From Pseudomonas sp. ZH-FAD (GTDB lineage Bacteria; Pseudomonadota; Gammaproteobacteria; Pseudomonadales; Pseudomonadaceae): a DNA stretch of 64,000 nucleotides. The number at the start of each line of letters is the position of its first letter. The stretch's first letter is position 1. The translations under genes were made by a program, and so were the position numbers. Under the pieces are notes generated by a model. The model made no database searches. It was given only the letters and a program-made list of their open reading frames with translations, and was not told where the DNA came from. The stretch is taken from positions 1 to 64,000 of the forward strand of contig NZ_PGLR01000012.1 in assembly GCF_002803095.1 (NCBI RefSeq), written 5' to 3'. Below, one piece after another: positions 1 to 6,319 of the stretch.

Positions 1-135
1 GCGTCGCTGCGCTCCGACTGCCCGGCCGGATGGCCGTGGAACAGGTGGCCAGATGGCCCTGGAATGCCTGGCCAGATGAGAGCGGACTGGGTGGCCGGAT
101 GGCGTGGAATCCGCAGTCTTGGATTTGATGGCGCA
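1..135. mobile_element. End of an IS21-family insertion sequence (body lies left of the window)
   Basis: The first 115 bases are a stack of near-identical 23-bp units containing TGGCC(A/G)GATGGC and GTGGAAT. Such arrays of short direct repeats ending in a GGAATnCGCA-like block mark the termini of IS21-family (istA/istB) elements in Pseudomonas; this is from memory, not a search. No istA or istB is visible, so the body should lie to the left. A CA dinucleotide at 134-135 would suit the TG...CA ends of the family, but the exact edge is inferred. The element may be part of, or inserted into, the neighbouring island. Confidence 0.6.
24..115. repeat. Four tandem 23-bp direct repeats
   Basis: The tetranucleotide GGCC recurs at positions 24, 47, 70 and 93, exactly 23 bases apart. 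Each copy is followed by (A/G)GATG, and three of the four by a GTGGAA or CTGGAA block. Copy three is the most diverged. The regular 23-bp spacing is seen directly. The role as transposase binding sites is inferred from the IS21 family. Confidence 0.75.
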
Positions 136-312
136 TTGTCGTGTTCCTTTTTGATTGCTCCCTGAGTTCGCTCCCGATGACCAGCACACAGACCCACGAC
201 AACGGGACTGGCATCGGCACAAGGAGCAATCAGAAAAGCTGTGTTGATGGTGACGCCCAGCGACGGGCTATGACGGTGAGCTGGCGGGCAGCTACGGGAC
301 AACCTGAGCGGG

Positions 313-337
313 TATCCTACAAGTGAGGGTTTTTAAT
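313..337 (-). promoter_or_regulatory. T7-like phage RNA polymerase promoter-like sequence, copy 2
   Basis: On the minus strand this reads TTAAAAACCCTCACTTGTAG followed by GATAC. The first 14-15 bases match the promoter of Pseudomonas T7-like phage gh-1 as I remember it (TAAAAACCCTCACTRTGG) and contain the T3 core AACCCTCACT. It shares 17 of 19 bases with the copy at 839-857, 523 bases away in the same orientation. It would drive transcription leftward toward the IS21 end. Sequence identity is seen; promoter function is inference. Confidence 0.5.
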
Positions 338-833
338 TGATGACCCAAAAGGAGTCGGGATCGTGGTCTGAACAGACCCGTCCTTGCTTCTGGAATCCTG
401 AAGGATTAGGTTCATATTAAGGATTAACTAATTGATATAATTACTTGTTTTATAACAATATAATTATTGATCCTAAGAGAATCTTTAGGTTCTTAAAGCC
501 CCCCCTTGTTCTCGTGGTCAGTTCGAGCGCCCCCAGTTCTCGAAAAGGCTCAGGGACATGTCAACCCGAGCGAACACCACGATACCCCTGTCTGCCTGAG
601 GGTCGGGCTCATTGCGCTACTCAGTGGTGCTAATCGCACCGAAGGTAGCTGTCCCGATTGTCCTCCTGTGTCCGCCTTGGCATGACCCGGTGTGAGCTGG
701 TGAACAGCTAACGAAGGGCAGCGACTGGCGACGGACAAGGAGGCGGCCTTGTGATCGGCCAGCAGACCAGCGCGAAGGCTGGCGGTAGGTGAAACGGAAG
801 GGCCGTGGGGGTGATCCCTCGGACTTATCTTCT

Positions 834-858
834 GTCTCCCTAATAGTGAGGGTTTTTG
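834..858 (-). promoter_or_regulatory. T7-like phage RNA polymerase promoter-like sequence, copy 1
   Basis: On the minus strand this reads AAAAACCCTCACTATTAGGG followed by AGAC. It carries both the AACCCTCACT recognition core and a GGGAGA start region like that of T3 and T7 class III promoters, with one extra base between core and start relative to T3. It begins three bases beyond the stop codon of the DUF4145 gene and points away from it, toward the gene-poor stretch. No host sigma-70 promoter looks like this. The function is inferred from resemblance only. Confidence 0.55.
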
Positions 859-860
859 GG

Positions 861-1526
861 TCAGGTCGTTTTAGGCGCATCCCGTTTTTCGATTGCTTCT
901 CTGGCCCCATTGGGCAGACTGGCGAACAGCGCGGCCAGCTTTTTGGGGCGAGCAATTCGATCTTCGACGATCTCATTAACCAGCCCGAACAGCGCATTCG
1001 CTACGCCTGCTATGTCTGCATCGCTTAGCTTTCCGGGGTGAACGGCGTTGTTACCAATCACACGAACAACATCGAGCGCTTGCTGAATTTCCACCGGCAG
1101 TCCCTTTTTCACGAGGGATCCAATGTCAGTGTTTATGTTCCCACTGGTTTCCCCAAGCTCTTCGCAGAGCTTTTGGATAGCAAGGCGAAGCAGTGCAGCA
1201 GCCCCCCTTGGCGACCGGCCCACAATGCTGCGCGCCTCAAGGTAGTCGGACTTAATGTGCTCTGGCATTTCAGGGTGAGCAAGAGGAGCCATCGTTCCGT
1301 CTGGATGGATCATCACTCCAGCGCTGTGCCCGTCAGGGTAACCGACTTCAGTTCCCAGCCAGCAGGTCGATTGGCGGCAATGGGCACATTCACATTGGTA
1401 GAGCCCCATGTGATACATGTCCTGCCGTCCGTTATAGATGTCGGCCCAGATCATATTGGCGAAGGCCCCACATAGAGGGCAGTTAAAAGCGCTACCCTCA
1501 AACGAGGGAGGGACATAGGCATGCAT
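861..1526 (-). CDS. DUF4145 domain protein with N-terminal zinc ribbon
   Basis: The 221-residue product has an N-terminal four-cysteine zinc-ribbon pattern (C16-x2-C19 and C47-x2-C50). A helical region follows at about residues 95-185 whose sequence (SPRGAAALLRLAIQKLCEE, then VRVIGNNAVHPG) is characteristic of DUF4145. DUF4145 proteins are common in mobile elements and defence loci, and some are fused to nuclease or restriction subunits, but no activity is established for the stand-alone form. It is separated from the small genes at 1781-2441 by a 254-base gap with two hairpins, so it is probably a separate transcript. A phage-promoter-like sequence begins just past its stop. A role in phage response is speculation. 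Confidence 0.8.
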   Translation of the reverse strand: MHAYVPPSFEGSAFNCPLCGAFANMIWADIYNGRQDMYHMGLYQCECAHCRQSTCWLGTEVGYPDGHSAGVMIHPDGTMAPLAHPEMPEHIKSDYLEARSIVGRSPRGAAALLRLAIQKLCEELGETSGNINTDIGSLVKKGLPVEIQQALDVVRVIGNNAVHPGKLSDADIAGVANALFGLVNEIVEDRIARPKKLAALFASLPNGAREAIEKRDAPKTT

Positions 1527-1634
1527 GTCGTCGGTCCTGCTTCATCCGTACAGGTTTTGATGCTGCTTGATGCTACACATTGTGATGCCTGATAGCGACT
1601 GGCTTCGGGTCGTAGATGCGGCTGATTCAGGGCA

Positions 1635-1760
1635 AAGTAGACCTCGCGTCTACTTAGGATTCCAAAGCGTTGGCTTGGACGTTACGTGTAACCGACCTCA
1701 AGGCCTTTGGTATTCCCAAAGACCTCAGCCGCCACCGTAAAGTGGCGCAATCTGCCACTT
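1635..1760. other. Two hairpins between the DUF4145 gene and the integrase operon
   Basis: An 8-bp perfect inverted repeat (AAGTAGAC/GTCTACTT, loop of 5) lies at 1635-1655, and a 7-bp one (AAGTGGC/GCCACTT, loop of 7) at 1740-1760. On the minus strand the second lies just downstream of the stop of the 112-residue gene and could act as a weak terminator. The first lies in the probable 5' region of the DUF4145 transcript. No long U-run follows either, so the terminator role is uncertain. Confidence 0.4.
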
Positions 1761-1780
1761 ATGATCGGCCCCGGTGTCTG

Positions 1781-2119
1781 TTAGTCCCGTCCCATAGGTG
1801 GCTCCCAGTGCGTAGGGGCGTCGCTCCCTCTGGCCTTCCTGGCCGCTTTCTGCTGTTCGCGCTGCTCCTTGGTAGCCGTTACCCATTTGAATGCTCTGGT
1901 AGTTGAATCGCATGTGAGCACGGCCAGACACAGAGATAAAGCCAGACACAGAGTCCCAGCGAATAGGTAAACCGCCATCTCACTGAGCCATAGAAGTGGA
2001 GCCCAATCGGTAAGAAGCGTGGAACCAGCCAAAACAAACCAGCCGAACCATAGCCACTTTGCCCAGTCTGAGCAGAACATGTCGATTGCTCGACGTATCA
2101 GTATGCGTCCTGAGGTCAC
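1781..2119 (-). CDS. Small membrane protein, last gene of the integrase operon
   Basis: This is a 112-residue protein with a short N-terminal helix, a Trp-rich hydrophobic segment at about 20-37 (WLWFGWFVLAG), a second long one at about 45-68, and a charged, basic C-terminal tail. I do not recognise a family. The GTG start at 2119 is favoured because AGGAG lies seven bases upstream, inside the end of the preceding gene. It follows the zinc-ribbon protein by only four bases, so the two are probably translated together with the recombinase. Its function is unknown. Confidence 0.6.
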   Translation of the reverse strand: MTSGRILIRRAIDMFCSDWAKWLWFGWFVLAGSTLLTDWAPLLWLSEMAVYLFAGTLCLALSLCLAVLTCDSTTRAFKWVTATKEQREQQKAARKARGSDAPTHWEPPMGRD

Positions 2120-2123
2120 AGCA

Positions 2124-2441
2124 CTACTCCTGACAGCTTTTGGCGCTGGGGTGCAGCAAGACGCGCGGGAAGTCCCGCCAATCGCTACCGCTGCCCATGT
2201 CGAGAATCAGCCAATAAGACACCCCGTCACACTGGAAGCAGCGGGCCACGTCTACGGAATCAGCACGGCCCTCTCTGCTGGCGCCACTGGGAAACGTATA
2301 GTCCGTGGTGGCGTATTCAACGGCTGCTGTCTGCTGGCAATGAGGGCACACGAAGGTGCCGATGGGATTCGATAGGCCCTCAGCATCGTATGCTTCGCAG
2401 AGCTGTGCGGCTTGCGGATTCATATTCACAAAGGCGTTCAT
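2124..2441 (-). CDS. Small four-cysteine (zinc-ribbon-like) protein
   Basis: The 105-residue product has two CxxC pairs (C32-x2-C35 and C68-x2-C71), a spacing that suggests one zinc-ribbon fold. No enzymatic motif is visible and I do not recognise the family. Its start codon overlaps the recombinase stop as ATGA, so translation is coupled to the integrase. A DNA-binding accessory role, for example excision or regulation, is possible from position alone, but nothing in the sequence proves it. The cysteine arrangement recalls the N-terminus of the DUF4145 protein further along the element. Confidence 0.65.
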   Translation of the reverse strand: MNAFVNMNPQAAQLCEAYDAEGLSNPIGTFVCPHCQQTAAVEYATTDYTFPSGASREGRADSVDVARCFQCDGVSYWLILDMGSGSDWRDFPRVLLHPSAKSCQE

Positions 2442-3913
2442 TGGGCATCCTCCATCAGACCCTGCTTGAGTGCTTCGTAGACCCGTTGGATTGGTGAGCC
2501 TGAGCCATATGTGTCGTATGCGATGGTGCCCGAGGATTGTCCGGCTGCTGCCTGTGCGAAGGCTACGGGAACGCCTGCGGCCTGCATTGAGGAAATCATG
2601 TGGTGACGCAGTGAGTGCAGCGTCTGGTTCTCGCCTTTGCTATCCCCGAGGGCGTCCCTCAGCATCTGGTTGAGCCGCTTACTGGCTTTGCCCGGATTGA
2701 CGCCATGGTCAGAGGGCAGGGCGCCCTTTTCGACAGCCTCAAGGAATGCCGACAAGCTGAACCCAAGGGCGCCATCCACAAGAGGCACGCGGCGTTTGCT
2801 GTGCTTGTTCTTGATGGACTTGCCATCTTCATCTTCGTTGATGTCGATGCACCACAGACCCTCTACCTGCTTGATGTCAGCCTTGGTCAGATAGCTGACT
2901 TCACCCACACGAGCCCCTGTGACTGCCAGAAGGGAAAGCGCCCAGCGCTCCCAGGAGGCCGATGGTAGAGCGTTGGCATGCGCCATCAGGGTTTCTACCT
3001 GTCCCCGGAGGAACGCCACGCGCGCGCTGTCTGCGCCCTTGGTGAGCTTGAGCCCTGCCGTGTACTCCTTAGCCAGCTTGTCAGATTGGACAGCCCAGAC
3101 CATTACAGCTCGGAGCTGCGCCAAAAGATTGTTCACTGTGGAGGCCTTGCGCTTATCCAGCAGGTTCGCCCGAAGCGTTACCATGTCATCCCGTGTGTGA
3201 GTCCGCAGGTCAGTCAAGCCGATGGCCTCAAAGGCGTTCCCGATGGCCGTATGGGCGTTTATGGCGGCTTTCCTGCTGGATTCCTTGAGGTTGACTCTGT
3301 GTTCTTCCATGTAAAGGGCCGACAAATCGTCCCAGCTTACAGGGGCGCCTACAGATAGGGACAGATGAGTACCTGCTTGGCTATCGATTTGAGTGCTATG
3401 ATTTATTTTATCAATGATTTCCACCAATGCCCCAGGTCGGCCATCAAGGCGAGCATTCGCGGCAGCCATAATGCTTTGACCAATAGACACAGCTCGGTGC
3501 TGGGCAAGGCTCATATCACCCTTTTGGCTGATCGTGCACAGCGCCCCGTACATATCGTGGTAGAACTCGCTGCGTGCGTAGTCCGACCCCAGGTCTCCGA
3601 ACTCAGCTTCAAGGCACTCCTGAGCGATTGCGCGTAGTCGCTCCCGAAGCTCTGGCCAAGTGGCCTCAGGATTGCTGAGGTGGAAGTAGGCAAGCGCCTT
3701 CTGGATGTTGCTGGAGATTTCCATAGCTGTGGCTCGGTCTGTGGTGCGCAGTGAGATCGTGAAGACACCCAGGGTTTGATTCCGTGGTCTGAATCGAAGG
3801 TAGTAGCGACCATGGCGACGAAAGTGCCAGGGCTTGGCGAGCTGGGTGGTCAGTTTGGGCGGCGCGACTTGTAACAGACTTGTGCCAATTTGGGTATGCG
3901 GTATGGTGGCCAT
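2438..3913 (-). CDS. Tyrosine recombinase (integrase) of the tesA-inserted element
   Basis: The 491-residue phage-type integrase has three parts. The N-terminal part (about 27-75) has a DUF6538-like arm-binding sequence (KPWHFRRHGRYYLRFRP), the middle is a SAM-like core-binding region (about 195-285), and the rest is catalytic. Catalytic residues that can be placed are R335 in TGARVGEV, H433-x2-R436 in LHSLRHHM and the nucleophile Y469 in AYDTYG. The usual GH(S) histidine is replaced by Q459 (AAGQSS). Only about 45 bases separate its start from tesA sequence, the usual position of an integrase next to its attachment site. Two small genes follow in the same operon. Confidence 0.9.
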   Translation of the reverse strand: MATIPHTQIGTSLLQVAPPKLTTQLAKPWHFRRHGRYYLRFRPRNQTLGVFTISLRTTDRATAMEISSNIQKALAYFHLSNPEATWPELRERLRAIAQECLEAEFGDLGSDYARSEFYHDMYGALCTISQKGDMSLAQHRAVSIGQSIMAAANARLDGRPGALVEIIDKINHSTQIDSQAGTHLSLSVGAPVSWDDLSALYMEEHRVNLKESSRKAAINAHTAIGNAFEAIGLTDLRTHTRDDMVTLRANLLDKRKASTVNNLLAQLRAVMVWAVQSDKLAKEYTAGLKLTKGADSARVAFLRGQVETLMAHANALPSASWERWALSLLAVTGARVGEVSYLTKADIKQVEGLWCIDINEDEDGKSIKNKHSKRRVPLVDGALGFSLSAFLEAVEKGALPSDHGVNPGKASKRLNQMLRDALGDSKGENQTLHSLRHHMISSMQAAGVPVAFAQAAAGQSSGTIAYDTYGSGSPIQRVYEALKQGLMEDAQ

Positions 3914-3959
3914 TTGGTGGAACCCTTGAGTTTATTGGGCTCCTGTCCTTCAGTCCGAA
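3914..3959. other. Probable attachment-site junction between the element and tesA
   Basis: Reading rightward, recognisable TesA coding sequence begins at about 3950-3960 (LQQNLAS). The same frame runs back through non-TesA codons to a stop at 3927-3929. The crossover therefore lies somewhere in these 46 bases, immediately upstream of the integrase start. The integrase promoter must also lie here or inside the tesA remnant. The duplicated core cannot be defined because the other junction is outside the window. Confidence 0.5.
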
Positions 3960-4247
3960 TTGCAACAGAATCTTGCGTCGATGATCGATAAATCGCAGTC
4001 TGCCGGTGCCGATGTGCTGCTTCTCGGTATGCGTTTGCCACCCAACTATGGCGCGCGCTACACCACGTCTTTCGCCCAGGTTTTCGCTGATTTGGCAGAG
4101 CAGAAGAAGGTGCCGCTGGTGCCGTTCTTTCTCGAGGGTGTCGGTGGTGTGCCGGGGATGATGCAGGCCGATGGCATTCACCCGACCGAGTCCGCGCAGG
4201 CGGTGTTGCTGGAGAATGTCTGGCCGACGCTCAAACCGCTGCTGTAA
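3960..4247 (+). pseudogene. tesA: tesA 3' remnant (arylesterase / multifunctional esterase TesA), 5' half missing
   Basis: The 95 codons match the C-terminal half of TesA, a periplasmic SGNH-family esterase of about 200 residues. Visible landmarks are LLGM.LPPNYG, VPFFLEGVGG and the catalytic Asp-His motif in DGIHPT. The N-terminal half, with the signal peptide, the GDSL serine and the Gly/Asn oxyanion blocks, is absent and replaced by the integrative element. Without the serine the fragment cannot be active. The TTG at 3960 is not a credible start: it has no ribosome binding site. The downstream gene order (small protein, L,D-transpeptidase, oprI) is the usual tesA neighbourhood, so this was the native locus. 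Confidence 0.85.
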
Positions 4248-4336
4248 GTGCCTGTTTTCGGCGGAAACACAGTAGGCACAGGCTTTTCCGCCTCAAGCCT
4301 TTCGGCTAATGTGGCCGACCTGTCACGGAGCCCCAG

Positions 4337-4618
4337 ATGCCGCGTCCCGCCTGGTCCCTTTATGCCTACCAACTGATCGAGCCGGATGAGCAGCTGGATC
4401 TGTTCGCTTGTCGTGAGGTGCGTGTGCATCTGGTGGCTCGCCAGTTGCGCCTGGGTGGGCATGCTGATCGCACGCTTTGCGGTGGCTTGCTGCCGGCGCA
4501 ACCGCGTTGGCGGGCGCTGGAGAAGGTCTGGCTGCGTGACCGTCGTCTGTGTCCCGCTTGCCTGGCGGCATTCGAGGCGCAGCGCCAGGGTCTGTGCTCG
4601 AATTGGGCGGATGGCTGA
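4337..4618 (+). CDS. Conserved hypothetical protein, cysteine-containing
   Basis: This is a 93-residue protein between tesA and the L,D-transpeptidase gene. It starts MPRPAWSLYAYQLIEPDEQLD and has a C-terminal CxxC (LCPAC). A homologue occupies the same position in other pseudomonads as far as I recall. No domain or function is recognised. It has no signal peptide or membrane segment, so it is probably cytoplasmic. A short gap of 70 bases separates it from the next gene, and co-transcription is possible. Confidence 0.6.
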   Translation: MPRPAWSLYAYQLIEPDEQLDLFACREVRVHLVARQLRLGGHADRTLCGGLLPAQPRWRALEKVWLRDRRLCPACLAAFEAQRQGLCSNWADG

Positions 4619-4688
4619 CGTCTGCCCGGCTTGCGAACGGCGGTGTACAATCGCCGCAATATCATTCAACTCTTCAAGGGATTCCCGG

Positions 4689-5645
4689 ATGTTGTCGCGC
4701 TTCTCTGCGGTCAACCGCTGTCTGACTCTGGTCGCACTGTGCTCCAGCGCTGCGGTACAGGCACTCGAACTTCCACTGCCGCCGCCAGGCGAGGATGTGG
4801 TGGGCCAGGTACAGGTGATCAAGGCCAAGTACGAAGACACCTTCGCCGATCTGGGAACGGCAAACGATCTCGGCTATCTGGAAATGGTCGCGGCCAACCC
4901 GGGTGTCGATCCCTGGTTGCCGGGCGAGGGTACCGAGATCATCCTGCCGACTCGTTACGTGCTGCCACCCGGTCCGCGCGAAGGCATCGTGATCAATCTG
5001 GCAGAGTATCGGATGTACTACTTCCCGAAAGGCCAGAACGTGGTGCACACCTTCCCGCTGGGCATTGGCCGTGAGGGCTGGGGTTCGCCGCTGGGCACGG
5101 GCCGCGTGACCGTGAAAACGCCGAACCCGGCCTGGTATCCGCCGAAGTCGATTCGCGAAGAGCACGCGGCCGAGGGCGACATTCTGCCCACCGTGGTGCC
5201 GCCTGGCCCGGACAATCCGCTGGGCCCCTACAAGATGACGCTGTCGTTTCCTGGCTACCTGATCCATGGTTCGAACAAGAAGTTCGGTATTGGCATGCGC
5301 GTCAGCCATGGCTGCTTCCGCATGCTCAACCACAACGTGCTGGAGCTGGCGGGCATGGTGCCGGTCGGTACGCCGGTACGCATCATCAACGAGCCCTACA
5401 AGTTTGGTGTAAGCAGCGGCAAGATCTATCTGGAAGCGCATGCGCCACTGGATGACGAGGGCGACCCCTCTGTTGTCGACAAGCACACTGCGGTCATCAA
5501 TGCGTTGCTCAAGCGTGACGAACTCAGCGGCCTGCGCCTTGACTGGGAGATGGTCCGTGAGGTGGTTGCTGCCGAGGACGGTATGCCGGTGCCTATCGCG
5601 GCGCAGACCGATAACGTGGTGGCGAGCAACGACAACCCGTTCTGA
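4689..5645 (+). CDS. L,D-transpeptidase (ErfK/YbiS/YkuD family)
   Basis: The 318-residue periplasmic enzyme forms 3-3 peptidoglycan cross-links or attaches lipoprotein to peptidoglycan. An N-terminal signal peptide (MLSRFSAVNRCLTLVALCSSAAVQA) is followed by a LysM-like segment (about 38-75). The YkuD catalytic domain (about 100-235) has the family signature, with IHGS followed by SHGCFRM and catalytic C209. The start at 4689 is chosen because AAGGGA lies about eight bases upstream and gives the signal peptide; an open frame extends farther upstream but overlaps the preceding gene. The neighbouring oprI encodes a Lpp-like lipoprotein, a plausible attachment substrate. That link is inferred from context. 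Confidence 0.9.
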   Translation: MLSRFSAVNRCLTLVALCSSAAVQALELPLPPPGEDVVGQVQVIKAKYEDTFADLGTANDLGYLEMVAANPGVDPWLPGEGTEIILPTRYVLPPGPREGIVINLAEYRMYYFPKGQNVVHTFPLGIGREGWGSPLGTGRVTVKTPNPAWYPPKSIREEHAAEGDILPTVVPPGPDNPLGPYKMTLSFPGYLIHGSNKKFGIGMRVSHGCFRMLNHNVLELAGMVPVGTPVRIINEPYKFGVSSGKIYLEAHAPLDDEGDPSVVDKHTAVINALLKRDELSGLRLDWEMVREVVAAEDGMPVPIAAQTDNVVASNDNPF

Positions 5646-5661
5646 TTCGGCAAAGTTGCAG

Positions 5662-5696
5662 AAAGCCCGCTTGCATTCGTGTACGCGGGCTTTTTA
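5662..5696 (+). terminator. Rho-independent terminator after the L,D-transpeptidase gene
   Basis: AAAGCCCGC pairs with GCGGGCTTT across a 14-base loop and is followed by a T-run. It lies 17 bases beyond the stop codon. Confidence 0.85.
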
Positions 5697-5746
5697 TTGC
5701 CCGGCAATCGAGCTGTTCAGAGAGGGTCGGGTCATGAGCAGATAAT

Positions 5747-5787
5747 AAAAAAGCCGCACCAGTTGCCTGGGGCGGCTTTCGAAAAAA
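5747..5787 (-). terminator. Rho-independent terminator of oprI
   Basis: On the minus strand AAAGCCGCC..GGCGGCTTTTTT-like arms (AAGCCGCCCC and GGTGCGGCTT) form a stem followed by six T, ten bases after the oprI stop. A-runs on both sides could let it work in both directions, facing the terminator at 5662-5696. Confidence 0.8.
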
Positions 5788-5797
5788 CGAGTCGCAA

Positions 5798-6049
5798 TTA
5801 CTTGCGGCTGGCTTTTTCCAGCATGCGCAGAGCGCGCTCGTTAGCTTCGTCAGCAGTCTGCTGAGCTTTCTGAGCTGCGGCCAGAGCTTCATCGGCCTTG
5901 CGGTAGGCTTCGTCAGCACGGGCTTGAGCGCGAGCAGCTGCGTCTTCGGTAGCAGTCAGACGAGCTTCGGTTTCTTTGGACATGCTGCTGCAACCGGTAG
6001 CCAGAACTGCGGCCAGAGCCAGAGCAGAGAATTTCAGAACGTTGTTCAT
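5798..6049 (-). CDS. oprI: Major outer-membrane lipoprotein OprI
   Basis: The 83-residue murein lipoprotein is the Pseudomonas counterpart of Lpp. It has a signal peptide with lipobox ATGC (lipidated Cys20) and then a continuous alanine-rich heptad-repeat helix ([34 protein letters not shown]...) that trimerises as a coiled coil. The C-terminal lysine (ASRK) can be joined to peptidoglycan. The length matches the family. The gene is monocistronic, with a terminator just downstream. The adjacent L,D-transpeptidase gene could encode the enzyme for lipoprotein attachment. Confidence 0.97.
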   Translation of the reverse strand: MNNVLKFSALALAAVLATGCSSMSKETEARLTATEDAAARAQARADEAYRKADEALAAAQKAQQTADEANERALRMLEKASRK

Positions 6050-6319
6050 CGTGTTCCCCTTGAGGTGGAGTTTTCCATAAAGAGCAATTCCCCAACTGCG
6101 GGAAATTAGCCGGCGTACATACTACCTATTACTTTTAGTAAGTAAACGGAGCCAGGGCAAGAGTTGCAGTTTTTTTTCTTTGAGCAGGACGCTGAAGGAT
6201 AGAACCTGCTTGGGCTGGCTAAAAAATAGTCAGTTACGCATTCGATACAGTACGGCGGTTGTACGAACTGTTATAACTGTCCCGGCTTTCAAACTAAAAC
6301 AATAAAAGGGGGGATGCAG

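Larger units (their letters stand above)
136..860. other. Gene-poor, partly AT-rich stretch of the integrative element
   Basis: I find no convincing gene in these 725 bases. Open frames are short, lack ribosome binding sites and resemble nothing I know. What can be seen: a 10-bp inverted repeat (TGATTGCTCC at about 152-161 against GGAGCAATCA at about 221-230); a markedly AT-rich block at about 410-500, unlike the high-GC host; a small hairpin AATCC-TGAA-GGATT near 393-406; a run of seven C at about 500-506; and two phage-promoter-like sequences listed separately. On the minus strand the interval between those two sequences could be transcribed as an RNA of about 500 nt. Confidence 0.6.

Noticed and set aside
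152..230. Integron attC site
   Set aside because: The arms lack the RYYYAAC and GTTRRRY core boxes, and no cassette gene adjoins.
141..738. Open frames of about 60 codons at 141-326, 445-633 and 550-738
   Set aside because: No ribosome binding sites, no recognisable sequence, and they overlap repeats and AT-rich non-coding DNA.
313..857. The two 19-bp copies as attL/attR of a small integrated element
   Set aside because: No recombinase lies between them, and their resemblance to phage promoters explains the conservation better; this could change if the true element ends are found.
834..858. Cloning-vector contamination carrying a T3 or T7 promoter
   Set aside because: The match is not the exact vector promoter (extra base, different flanks), a second diverged copy exists 523 bases away, and the surrounding sequence is not polylinker.
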